A model generated the notes under the pieces. It had not been told where the DNA came from, did not search any database, and was given only the letters and a program-made list of their open reading frames with translations. Shown piece after piece: positions 30,402-40,435 of a stretch of DNA of 64,000 nt. A program made the translations under genes and the position numbers. The stretch comes from Cydia pomonella (taxonomy: Eukaryota > Arthropoda > Insecta > Lepidoptera > Tortricidae), in contig NC_084725.1 of the NCBI RefSeq assembly GCF_033807575.1, positions 5,491,001 to 5,555,000 of the forward strand, in the 5' to 3' direction. Position 1 is the first letter of the stretch. The number at the start of each line of letters is the position of its first letter.

Positions 30402-30700
30402 AGGGAGCGTGCATAAACTGTAGGGGGTAGCACAAGAGACGTCAGATTTTTGGCGCGCAGAAATGTAAGTTTATTCTTCCAATGAAGCCCACAATGGCAG
30501 AACCTACTATGCACAAGAAAACGTACGAAAACGGTAGATAGCAGCACTTACTTTGACATGAAATGTCAATATACAGTCAGATGCTGAAAGAGGTGACACT
30601 CCCATAGATTGATAGTATTCAGGAAGGTAACCTCTCTCTGCAACTGACTGTACATGTTTATGAATCCGATTCAGGCGACAAGATGGCAGACCAGATTTAA
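30402..30700 (+). mobile_element. Dispersed MITE (AGGGAGCGTGCA type), interrupted
   Basis: Matches the element at 56,770-56,974 in AGGGAGCGTGCAT(A/G)AACTG, CGTCAGATTTTTGGCGCG, ACTATGCACAAGAA and CAAGATGGCAGACC. It is split at 30,574-30,650 by a second small inverted-repeat element. The right terminus is degraded. Confidence 0.7.
30574..30650. mobile_element. Small MITE with TA flanks, nested
   Basis: Begins CAGTCAGATGCTGAAAGAGG and ends CTCTCTCTGCAACTGACTG, imperfect inverted repeats, with TA directly outside both ends. A TA target and CAGT terminus suggest a Tc1/mariner-type origin. The related copy at 56.8 kb lacks it. Confidence 0.7.
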
Positions 30701-31124
30701 CACTTTAACCTAACGGAATGAGCCACAGAGCAGGCTTCAAGACGCGCTGAAGCAAATTTTCTGAAAAGCTCAAATTATGGATGCACCTAATGAGACGAAC
30801 TATTACCAGAAATCTAAGAAAGCACGTGCTTAGGCACGTGATTGCATAATTAGACAGCGTACTCTTAGCTAGACTCTCGAGATTGGGTTATAGATGGCAC
30901 AATCGTCTATACCTAAAGCCAACTTATAAGTAGCTACAACTGCCACTTCATACTTGCCATTCAGACCCGTGGCTGGTTTCTTCTTTTTACATAATAACAT
31001 GCGGACACGGAACAGGAGGCTTCCACATACCTGTAAGACTGGAAACCTTCCTGCTTCACCCATAACTGGGACCCATTAAATTAGAACTTTCCCTATGTAA
31101 TTAAACTAATTAGTATTTTAATAG
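30701..31124. other. No gene recognised
   Basis: AGCACGTGCTTAGGCACGTG near 30,820 contains two CACGTG motifs. No coding evidence. Confidence 0.5.
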
Positions 31125-31132
31125 ATCCCGAT

Positions 31133-31309
31133 CAATGCCGGATTTAGAGGTCTGGAGGCCTCGGGGCAACAAAGGAGTGGAGGCCCCCTGGCCCCAAATT
31201 ATTTTCCAAATATAATGGACAATTTTCCAAAGTCTCTATTTTGGGGGCCCCTCTTTTGTGGAGGCCCCGGGGCTGTAGCCCCGGTTGCCCTCCCCTAAAT
31301 CCGGCCCTG
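31133..31309. mobile_element. hAT-type MITE
   Basis: The left end CAATGCCGGATTTAG and right end CTAAATCCGGCCCTG are inverted repeats. Flanks ATCCCGAT (31,125-31,132) and GTCCCGAT (31,310-31,317) are an 8-bp target duplication with one mismatch, as expected for hAT. GC-rich internal stems (GGAGGCCCC/GGGGCCCC) follow. No transposase. Confidence 0.85.
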
Positions 31310-31393
31310 GTCCCGATAGACGATCAATTGCGATTAGGAGTTCTAACGTTATTACGTCATTAACAATCGTAACCCTTAAATTCTCACAAACAT

Positions 31394-31480
31394 ATCAAAA
31401 AACCTTTTAAAAAACCGACTATAAAATAACATATATATTACTTTAATATGCGCTAGTAACTGATATTTTTGAAGTTATTA
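31394..31480 (+). repeat. Dispersed repeat with unoccupied insertion site
   Basis: ATCAAAAAACCTTTTAAAAA, then TATGCGCTAGTA and TTTTTGAAGT match, in order, the two flanks of the truncated retrotransposon at 37,582-37,776. It therefore shows the repeat without that insertion. Confidence 0.7.
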
Positions 31481-31867
31481 CGTCATTAACAATCGTAATT
31501 GAAGTATGATTATTGCAATGTTAATTAAAGCATCAATGTTTTTTGGATTACAATGATTCTGTCAAGCTGAATGCAGACAAGAATGTAATATTATATGATT
31601 ATAGTCCTCCTGATTGTTTTCGACGGCGAAAAACATTATGGACGTCGTCTAGCGTGAGCCCTAATGTGTGGGTGTCAGAACTGAAATGAGTGTCTTTGAC
31701 ATTTCTAGGTTTAGAGCGAAGTTCAAAGTTCAAAGGACCACCATTCTGGAGATTCTTTACACTGATGACATATGCCTCATGTAGAAGCCAGTGAAGCTAC
31801 TGTCAATAACACAATCATCGGCGACGACAATCTAAAATTTTGTCAATCGCCTTCAATCACGTCAATG

Positions 31868-31957
31868 CGATTGACGATCGCTTCAATTGGGATTATATGC
31901 AGTCAATCGCGATTAACGATCGCTTCAATCGGGATTATATGCAGTCAATCGCGATTG
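31868..31957. repeat. 42-bp tandem repeat (about 2.1 units)
   Basis: Units starting CGATTGACGATCGCTTCAAT at 31,868 and CGATTAACGATCGCTTCAAT at 31,910 repeat at a 42-bp period. The period is in frame, which explains a repeated peptide in a chance 66-codon frame. Confidence 0.9.
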
Positions 31958-32342
31958 GCATTTATCAGATAGACAATTGAGATTGATGGTCTCGGGGCCT
32001 CATTAATATTAGGAATGAGCAGAGGTTGCGTTGTCACGAGATTTTTAACAAGCGGAGATTACTGTCATTGTTCTTATAATGTGGTTACCTTTTGTTACTA
32101 TAGATTGTTACACTTAGCACAATTACGCTGTCCAATCAAGGGCCGAGAAAAATCTCAGTGAAGGTTGTTTATTCAAGGTAACCGCATGTTGTAAATGTCA
32201 ATGCATTTATCTGTAATTTAAAACTAAAACAGGATACCATTCAACTAGCAGGCGGACTCCGCTTCAAGTATTTGATAAGGTTTTGCACTTATTTTGATAT
32301 ATCCTTGAGTCAAGTCTTCAGCTATCTCACGCGCACCAATAA
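31958..32342. other. No gene recognised
   Basis: No open frame or repeat recognised. Confidence 0.5.
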
Positions 32343-32747
32343 GTGCGAACGAGATACCTTATGAAACGACTCCTGATTATATTTCGTGAAGACCAATCAA
32401 CGTTAGAGATCCTAAAAAGAATGCAGAAGAAAAAGGAAGTACTAGCCACACTTAAGCGGAGAAAGATTGCATACTTTGGACATCTGCATAGACATGAAAA
32501 GTATAATCTGTTGAAAGGTATAATAGAAGGAAAAATAGAGGAAAAACGGGGAAGGAGGATGAACTGGCTCGACAACATCAAAAATATGGAAGGTAGAGGC
32601 AAGGAACAAAATCTCCTTAGGCAGAACTGTTGCAAAAGTGTCCAGCTATCAGCTATAAATAATAGTTCCAAATCTCTCCAGAGTAGCGCTAGAGTAGCTA
32701 AGAACCTAGGCGTTATTGACGGAGTGAAGTGTGCTGTCTATGACTAG
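32343..32747 (+). pseudogene. Non-LTR retrotransposon ORF2 C-terminal fragment
   Basis: The 134-codon frame contains TLKRRKIAYFGHLHRHEKYN, then LLKGIIEGKIEEKRGRRMNW and LDNIKN. This matches the late RT-to-C-terminal region of jockey/RTE-like LINE proteins (K.RK..Y.GH..R..KY.LL..I..GKI...RGRR...WL.N). The RT domain itself is missing, so it is a fragment although its frame is open. The antisense 114-codon frame is a shadow. Confidence 0.8.
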
Positions 32748-33540
32748 ATTTTTTTCTCAAGTATTCTAGGTATTGTAGCGCCACCTATTTATGTTTTTTT
32801 TCGGACAATTTTTGGTATATGGAGTTTATGTTCCTTGCCTCTACCTTCCATAATCAAAAATTTACAAATGTCAAGGACACGGCCACGGTAACAAGACTGG
32901 CCAAGAATAGAAAAGACTTTGCAAAGGTGGCCACCGACGCCCGCTAGCATCAATATTTTTTAATGTTTTTTCACAAGACTTACACTTAGTGTTATCCATT
33001 TTCTAACATAAAATGCAAATAAAACATATGCAGCTAGAATGTGGGTCAAATGTTATCAACGTTGACATGTCATCGTCGATGCATTATAAATAGGTTTATA
33101 AGAAAAGGTTACACACCTACATACTAACTTATCTACACCCTGCACTAGTAATTTGTTTACATATGCTCCTAACTACTTATTCGATTTTTTTTTGACATGA
33201 CGCACGATGATTTACTCAAATATTTTTATATGTGTATGTAGCGGGTACTAGTGGCTATCCATGCATATTTTTTCTGGAGGTGTACCTCCGCGAAAAGTAA
33301 AATAATATATCTGAAGAAAAATAAAATGTTTTTTTTTTATACAATGAAGTATAAGTACATGACGTGGGTTAAAAATGTGTGTTTTGTAGCCTATTTTATT
33401 ATTGTCAAATATAATTTTGTTTCGTTAATCTAACTTGAACAGTTTACAAAATATGCGACTTTCAATGATACGCTGATTATTTTACATTATCCTGAATAAC
33501 TCGAAAACAAAAGAAGATCGAGGACTGATATTAAGCATAA
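32748..33540. other. No gene recognised
   Basis: No gene signal. TATTTTTTAATGTTTTTTCAC and other T-rich runs are present. Confidence 0.5.
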
Positions 33541-33905
33541 AGTGTTCTTAGGACTTGCCAGTACACCACCTGAAAGATTGACCAAATCCGTCGTTGGGGG
33601 CACCTCTAGTTCGCTTAGCCTGCTAGACCCTTTGACCCACTTCCCGATTTCCGATGAAGCTGAAAATTTGCATACATATGTAAGTCGAGTGACAATGCAA
33701 TATTATGGTACCATCGAGATGATCTGATGATGGAGACAGGAGGTGGCCATAGTAACTCTATGATAAAACAACGTAACCTAATTGTGGTTGGGGTTTTTAG
33801 AATTGTCTCGATGAGTATTAGTTACATGTGGAAAGAAAAATACAGTCAGCGATAAAAGCTTGTACCAAAAATGAAATTTTTGCCAAAAACTTTTTAAACC
33901 TGTTT
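33541..33905 (+). repeat. Dispersed repeat, about 365 bp
   Basis: Runs from AGGACTTGCCAGTACACC through GACCCACTTCCCGATTTCCG and ATGATGGAGACAGGAGGTGG to ACAGTCAGCGATAAAAGCTT and AAATGAAATTTTTGCCAAAA. I recognise the sections as parts of one lepidopteran repeat, from memory only. The class is unknown. The 61-codon frame in it is probably incidental. Confidence 0.55.
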
Positions 33906-34559
33906 ATTTTTGCATATATTATAATTGGCGATATTTTTAAACCACTAACATTTATTGATCTATATCTAATGTTTATCATGATTAATCAAATGATAAAAAA
34001 GAAAAAAATTACCACAATTACGAATAAGGAGTAAAAAGTCGCAATAAAAAAGGATGCAACCCCCAAAAATTATATGCATTTGACATTTTAAAAGACCTTC
34101 GTCAACACTAACGCCCCTAGCGGCGAAATTAAACGCGATAACCTTCATTGTACTACAACTATAGCAAGCCATTGGCCTATATATAAGTATATATCCACCT
34201 ATGATGCCTCCTACGTTTAATGGCAACCATTTCCAATTAGAAAAGAAATCCATTCTCCAAAACGACTGCTCAAGAATGTACTTCGTAACCTGCGCGGGCG
34301 CCATTTATCAGTTACAGCCCCTATTCCTTTGATATAGGGTTCGTTTTCGCTTGTTTAATCTCATATGAGATGGTAGGTGTATCTAATTGTTGAAATTTGT
34401 CGTAATGATAATGATAGTTAATGACACTGTGTTTCTTATAAAAGTTTGTGAAATATGCGCAACTTTTGCATCATTACTTATTATGAAATGTGGAATTACT
34501 ATGTTGTTTACATTGACGGAAATGTTTACAAATTTCGTTGCAATATTCCCATTTTTACT
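33906..34559. other. No gene recognised
   Basis: A 112-codon minus-strand frame at 33,966-34,304 has no recognisable domain. GC-richer DNA near 34,100-34,310 may be old repeat. Confidence 0.5.
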
Positions 34560-34931
34560 GCGTTACATTTTATCCAAGCTCTTATTGGCGGAGAGGAAAA
34601 TCTGGCGGAAGATTCTGGGGCCATCAGAGATGAAGATGGAACTTGGAGGCGTAGGAAGAAGGGAGCTAGAGGAGCTGGTTGCGGTGCCCAATATAATTGG
34701 CTCGGTCACCTGGAAGGGATGGGAGAGGATCGTGCTGCGAGAAGAGCGTATGTGGGGCACCCGGGTGGAAAACGTCCGTCTGGGCGCCCCAGATTCCGCT
34801 GAAGTGATGAAGCCCTAAAAGACCTGTCCGCCCTCGAAATACCCAACTGGCGTGAAGTGGCCCAGGATAGGGCAGATTGGAGCTCTCTTGTGTCAGAGGC
34901 CAAGATCCTGTTTGGGTCACTGAGCCAGTGA
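34560..34931 (+). pseudogene. Non-LTR retrotransposon ORF2 C-terminus with frameshift and stop
   Basis: Split over two frames, the sequence reads RKILGPSE, then DEDGTWRRRK, ELEELVAVPNIIG, LGHLEGMGEDRAARRAYVGH, GGKRPSGRPRFR, an in-frame TGA, and SDEALKDLSALEIPNWREVA through FGSLSQ and a normal stop at 34,929-34,931. This is the classic RTE-like C-terminus. At least one frameshift and one nonsense codon make it a dead copy. The several overlapping frames here on both strands are shadows. Confidence 0.85.
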
Positions 34932-36143
34932 AGTAACTAAGTAAATAATTTTTATCCATCTTACCTAACTTAGTACTTAGGTATTAATTGTCATCTATTT
35001 TTTATTTTTTACAGGTTGTAGGTATATAGGTTACATAGGTAAGTATGTAGGTATTATTAAATAATAAATGTTCCTGTATACCACGTACCTACTGACGTAG
35101 TAGTTAGAATCCCAGGATTTGTATGCGTTCGAATAGTACAAGTACGAATAGAAGAATACAAGTACGAATTCCATTCATCTTGCGGACATAAATTATTAAA
35201 CATTTTAATCGAAGTTACAAGTAGGTTGGTCTAGTTTTACAACCAGTCTATGTATTAGTAGATAATTCAGAATTATCTACAGCAAAATGACTTTCTCCAC
35301 AATAGTAGAAATCCTTATATTATAAGTACACATTTCTACCTTCCAGGCATAGAGCAAATTATTTCAAATGGCCTTAACTTATCTTTCGGACCTATGTATG
35401 TTGGTGTCAGAGACTACCTCTCATAGATTCTGCATTAGGAAGCATTGAAGGCCCCGTAGGATCGTGTTCTTCTTTCAAGCTCAATGAACGTGAGCGAGAA
35501 TGATATGCGTGCTCGGGATCGGCTCACGGATATCATGTTGTTGTGAGTTTTAAGACAAGAAAAAAGTAATCGATGAACTCCTTCAAAAATAAAATTGTGC
35601 ATTTTTAAAAACAATTTTTTAGCTTTTGTGCATAAATTGTTACAAATTTTCATAATGCGTTTTAGACCTATGTTCGAGATTGTTCTATAGAGCGAAAGTA
35701 AAAAAAATCAGGATTCGAATCGCTGAAGTCCCTAGAGAAAATCCTCAAGATTGCTAATAAATTTTTGGCAACCGTGTTGTTACCTTAAAAAGCAATACGA
35801 TTTATGCAAAAACTCCACTTTCTGAACCTACGGCACTTTAAGAAGACTAGCGGCGCGCTTGCGGTCACCAGGAATCACATCCTATGCGTTTCACATGCTC
35901 CATCTAACAGGTGATCTGTGGGCCATGTATTTACGAATAAAGATGCGAAAGGGCTGGAAAGTTCCTGGCCGGTAGAAAGTGGCCCCATTCCGAACGAGAA
36001 ACAACTCGGACAGTGAGTCAGCCTGTGTGCACTAGGTAGACTAGGTTTAGACGTTTCCTTTGCTGCTAGCTAAAGAACTTCGTTAATTACAAGAATTTCT
36101 GAATCTATTTAACAATGTCCATTAATTATTATAACAGCTTAAT
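34932..36143. other. No gene recognised
   Basis: A GC-richer stretch at 35,840-36,010 has no open frame of note. Repeated GTACAAGTACGAAT lies at 35,136-35,170. Confidence 0.5.
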
Positions 36144-36236
36144 CACCCTCAACAGTCTCAACAAAAAGCTTTATTGAGCTTACTGTGGGACTTAGTCAAT
36201 TTGTGTAATAATGTCCTATAATATTTATTTATTTAA
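36144..36236 (+). mobile_element. SINE 3' fragment
   Basis: ACCCTCAACA, TTGAGCTTACTGTGGGACTT and GTGTAATAATGTCCTATAAT with a TATTTATTTA tail match the last third of the 14.7-kb SINE. The tRNA-derived head is missing (5' truncation). Confidence 0.8.
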
Positions 36237-37005
36237 ACGCTAATCGTTTAGTTTTTTCTCTTTTTTCAATCAAAAACCGTTGCACGTTACTTACACCTTT
36301 TATAAACCTTATTTTATATAAAGAACGAATTTGATCTAAAAGCCCTTGTAAAAACTAAAATATTTACCAACAAATACACAAAAATAAATAAACGAAGACT
36401 TTTACCATAACCAAATAAGAGTAAAACAACTAATCGGGGCATCCAAAAGCGTTGAAATCGATTGACAATGACCGCTGTCATTTAGAGTGTGACATTGATT
36501 ATGGATCACAATATTAAAAGAGGCGTATGTCAATAAGAAAGTGTGATGAAGATATGACGTTAGTGTGTACATAAACTTGGAAGCCAGTTCTGACGTTACT
36601 CTAGACATGGCTACTTATGTTTTGAATACTGATTTGATATGGTCAACTGTGTTTGAGACATTTATTTTACAGTTAAAACAACTACAGTAGGTCACAATGG
36701 TGTTATAAAATAGTAAAATGAAATCTAAGCGTTGTTTTAGATTACGTACTAAGATATTAAATTGTTAATTGGTAAATGCGCTCTTAATAATAATAGTTAA
36801 GTGATTATTTTTAATTATCCTTATACCATTCATTTAGTAAGGTAATTGAAACAAAATAGCGAATTTTGGTAGAACATTGAGAGAGCGTGTGTCCTAAAAA
36901 CTAAAATATAACTGTTTAATCTCAGAATGTAGACTAATCATTACATTAACTCTACCCTTGTTTTGTCGGATGGTTTTTTGAAAGTAGATATTAAAAAAAA
37001 AAAAC
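36237..37005. other. No gene recognised
   Basis: AT-rich with no long frames. Confidence 0.5.
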
Positions 37006-37190
37006 ACCGCTACTAATATTATTAATGCGAAAAAAACTCTGTCTGTCTGTTTTACCGTGAAGAGGTAAAACAGACAGACAGTAGCCTAAAAAAAATCACC
37101 GCTACTAATATTATTAATGCGAAAGAAACTCTGTCTGTCTGTCTGTTTTACCTCTTCACGGTAAAACAGACAGACAGACAGAGGAATTAG
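37006..37190. repeat. Duplicated hairpin; second copy has the loop inverted
   Basis: Hairpin 1 has arms 37,039-37,056 and 37,064-37,081 (CTGTCTGTCTGTTTTACC and its exact complement) around the loop GTGAAGA. Hairpin 2 has arms 37,129-37,152 and 37,160-37,183 around the loop TCTTCAC, the reverse complement of the first loop. Both copies are preceded by CACCGCTACTAATATTATTA, so the unit is a direct duplication in which the hairpin segment is flipped. Confidence 0.9.
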
Positions 37191-37504
37191 TGCAGGGGTT
37201 TAACCCTGCATTAATTTAGATGAAATTTGATATGGAAGTAGTTACTTTTTACTTCCTTCAAATGTTATTATTATGTAGAAACTAGAACAAAATCGTTACA
37301 GCCCAATTACTATAAACAATGTTTAAATAATTATCGTTCGTGCGTCTAGTCTAAGAAAAGTGAAACTAAGTTCAAATCAGTCAGAACTAATCAGTAATTA
37401 GTGTATATTATTGATTGAGTGTTCTCTCCGCACAATAAGGAGAAAGATGCTAGTTAGTTTTGTAGAGAGTATTAGGGTTCCACGATAAAATAGAATATCA
37501 GACC

Positions 37505-37581
37505 ACTAGATAATTATCAAAAAACCTTTTAAAAACACCAACTTCAAAAGAAAAAATATTATCACTTGTTTATGCGCTAGC
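37505..37581 (+). repeat. Dispersed repeat, left half (split by the next element)
   Basis: CAAAAAACCTTTTAAAAACA and the following sequence to TTTATGCGCTAGC match 31,394-31,456. The repeat continues after 37,776. The last 13 bp are the target duplication of the inserted element. Confidence 0.7.
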
Positions 37582-37776
37582 GCTGGTCAGACGACCTAGC
37601 GGCAGTCGCTGGCCCAAACTGGACAGCAACAGCTTCAGACAGAGAGCTCTGGAAAACCTTGGAGGAGGCGTATACGCTATAGAGGGGTTCTCGTACACCG
37701 TTTTTATTGGTCATTTTATCAGATGTGTATTTTTTTTGTGTTTGAGAAAATAAAGGCTTTTTTTATTTTTTTATTT
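37582..37776 (+). pseudogene. 5'-truncated RTE-like insertion with target duplication
   Basis: From 37,584 the frame reads WSDDLAAVAGPNWTATASDR, then ELWKTLEEAYTL and a stop at 37,680-37,682, the C-terminus of an RTE-like LINE. About 95 bp of 3' sequence follows with AATAAAG and a T/A-rich end. The flanks TTTATGCGCTAGC (37,569-37,581) and TTTATGCACTAGC (37,777-37,789) are a 13-bp target duplication with one difference. Only the last 33 codons were integrated. Confidence 0.85.
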
Positions 37777-37789
37777 TTTATGCACTAGC

Positions 37790-38137
37790 AGTATCAATTG
37801 ATATGTTTGAAGTCGATGACAAATAATATAGTGATTTAAACTTTCAAGATTTCTAGTCATTAATGTAATAATGGCAAATATAAATTTTCAATCATAAATT
37901 TAACGCAAACGTTATCAAGTGAAATAGCGATTAGAACACGAGATAAATAAAATAAATTATGTACTGGAGATACTGCATTTATATGGCGCGACACAGATAG
38001 ATACAATCTAATTGCAGAAGTTGTCCTTATATTACGATTAAGGATAGTGTAGATGTAGGTATTGTTGATATTAAATATTCTTCCTCCTAATTTAAGGAAG
38101 TATTTCCCATTCGCTAAAAAATCATCTCATTAATAGT
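37790..38137. other. Right half of the split repeat, then nothing recognised
   Basis: AGTATCAATTGATATGTTTGAAG at 37,790-37,812 continues the dispersed repeat matched at 31,456-31,475. The rest is AT-rich. Confidence 0.5.
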
Positions 38138-38370
38138 ATATTACGATACAAGTGCGAAAAATAGGAAATTCGAAACGAGTAGCGATAAATTAAAACACGA
38201 ACGAAGGGAGTGTTTTAAATCGACACGAGTTCCGAATTACCTATTCGCACATGTATCGTACAACGTTTTACAGTACTTATGGCCCTTTAAATGTTCGACA
38301 CAGTAACGTAATATGCTAATTTTCGCACTAGTGCGGTAAAGTAGCACCATATGTACTGTAAAAGTCTATT
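38138..38370. mobile_element. MITE-like inverted repeat element
   Basis: 38,142-38,199 (ACGATACAAGTGCGAAAAAT..., TTAAAACACGA) pairs imperfectly with 38,206-38,260 (GTGTTTTAAATCGACACGAG... CGCACATGTATCGT). It continues with CAACGTTTTACAGTACTTAT and a later GTACTGTAAAAG. The right boundary is approximate. Confidence 0.65.
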
Positions 38371-40319
38371 ATTACTCAGGCCTCAGGCTAAAAAGTTTTT
38401 TTTTAGTTGCAGCTGTTTGCACTTTAACAACATTTGTAAATAATTCTGCCTTGGCGTAAAAAAAAAACAGAACAATTAATTGTAAGGGACCATTTTAGCG
38501 TGAGTGATTCTTAAAGATATGTTACTTTGAAATGTAGGTACACGGAACCCTCCTACTAAGACCACGTCTGTACATCATATAATTTGGGTTCTAATTACCA
38601 CCCCCGTGAGAACCACCAACAATGTGGGCAGTTAGTTTTCTGTTTTATTTTACTTTCCCTTCGCTATGCAAATTTATTATGTTATTAGTCCCATTGTTAT
38701 CTCAACGTTCTCATCCTGTGGGTGAAGATCCGACTAGTATAAATATTACAAGAGAAACTGTTGTGGAATAGTGCGAAACATTAGCATCTTACATCTAATT
38801 GTGTTGCGTTTGACATTACATACATCATACATGATAGCAAGCCGAAAGGGATTGACTGACGGTGGGAATGTTTCACAAGTTAGCTACGGGATTTATTTAT
38901 AGTTTTGGATTTTTATTTTAAACACTGGCATGTGCACGCTACTTTGTACTTTGTTTTAAAGCTTATCATATATATTTTTTAGATAATAAGTATAGCCACA
39001 TTGTAATTAAAGAGCCGCATAGTAACTCAAGAGCCGCAATTGTACTTTAAGAGCCGATGCCGCTCGTGGGCCGGGGTATTCCGACCTCTTTTTATTACTA
39101 ACTTAAGGCATATCACGCAGTCAAATTATGATAGAGATCATTAATTTATGATAAGATCTTGTATCCATTAAACTAGTTACATTTTTCTATCAATATGTAG
39201 ATCCACGATACCAGCGTTCAACAACTTTTTTCCCTTCATGAATAGCATCCACACCTATCATTACGAAGACTAACTCCTAAAGGCCTGACCATAACAGGCT
39301 TTAGTCCACACCTATGATTACCTCGACCATTAGCATACCAATACACATCCTTGACTCAATGACGCGGATGACGAAACTGCTTTCACTCTGAGAAAGTACC
39401 GGCCATCTTGGTTTTCGATAGTCTCAACACTACAGTAATTCGAACGACCAGTATAAACATCATCTTTGTTGTATGAATAGTGAGGCTAAACTTATCTTGG
39501 TTGCCTGGAGTGAGTAGTTCGGTAAGTGTTAAGAATGGAGTGATTGTGCTCTGGCCGGATGTTTTGGTGCACCCTTTTTATTGTGTCTAATCGTTCGGTT
39601 GGTACATTTGAATGAGTAAGGTGAGTGGATTGAAATAACGTCAGCGTCAGTGTGAATTGAATAATGATGGTTGTAAGGTGTTCTATTGTCTGGTCAAGTG
39701 CATTAATTTGTATCGAAATGATTTTTATAAATATGTTGTATTATTTTAAGAGTACCAAAGACCATCGAAATGGTATAAAAATAATCGAAATTAAGGTTGG
39801 TAGAGTCTGTGCGGAATGAAAAGAGTTGTGAAATATATGGAAAGCAATACATCCCACGATTCTTCTCTTTCTGCAAAAACTCTTATTACGCAAAACTGCG
39901 TAGGGAGCGCCACTAGCACAATTTGAGAGCCTACCTCTTTCAAGCGATATAGAGGCAGATAACGAAATTTCGATTTTCGCGTTGCATCAATATCATATTT
40001 TATTATCTGTGAAAACTTGTCTAAACTGTTTAAGGCACAGTGTGTATAAGTTACTATGTGGTTTAAAATTTGTTGCTTGTGCTGCACTCCGGCGGCAGAA
40101 CATAGCGCGAAATTGTGTATAAGAGTTTGAACTTTAGCGCCTACATTTTTCGAAATCATCTATTTCTACTAACATAAGCGGTGTGCAAAACAATGGCTAA
40201 CTAATTAACCAATTAGCCAGACTATATCTAGTATCAAAAACAGTTGGCCAGATTACATATCACTACATATATGACTTTTCTATCTACTTAGAGTTTTCTA
40301 CTCATCTACTCGAAGGTTA
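38371..40319. other. No gene recognised; hAT scrap and an unexplained 122-codon frame
   Basis: AGAGCCGC repeats three times at 39,010-39,060 followed by CTCGTGGGCCGGGG, resembling a decayed hAT terminus. The minus-strand frame at 39,791-40,159 has 122 codons but no signal peptide, domain or family I recognise. Its GC-poor sequence and lack of neighbours argue against a gene. Confidence 0.45.
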
Positions 40320-40435
40320 AGGGGCCCTCTGATTAACAGTCCGCCGGACGGCCTGCCAATTAGAACAAAATGTTGACAGTTCCGAACAACTGACAGACCG
40401 ATACCGTCCGGCAGACTGTTAATCAGTGGGCCCCT
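40320..40435. mobile_element. PIF/Harbinger-like MITE
   Basis: Inverted ends AGGGGCCCTCTGATTAACAG and, read in reverse, AGGGGCCCACTGATTAACAG match over about 32 bp with two differences. TTA lies directly outside both ends (40,317-40,319 and 40,436-40,438), the 3-bp target typical of PIF/Harbinger elements. No transposase. Confidence 0.85.

Noticed and set aside
32327..32671. 114-codon minus-strand frame
   Set aside because: It is antisense to the LINE C-terminal fragment on the plus strand.
39791..40159. 122-codon minus-strand frame
   Set aside because: It is the longest frame outside mobile elements, but it has no domain, signal or conserved neighbour and may be part of a dispersed repeat.
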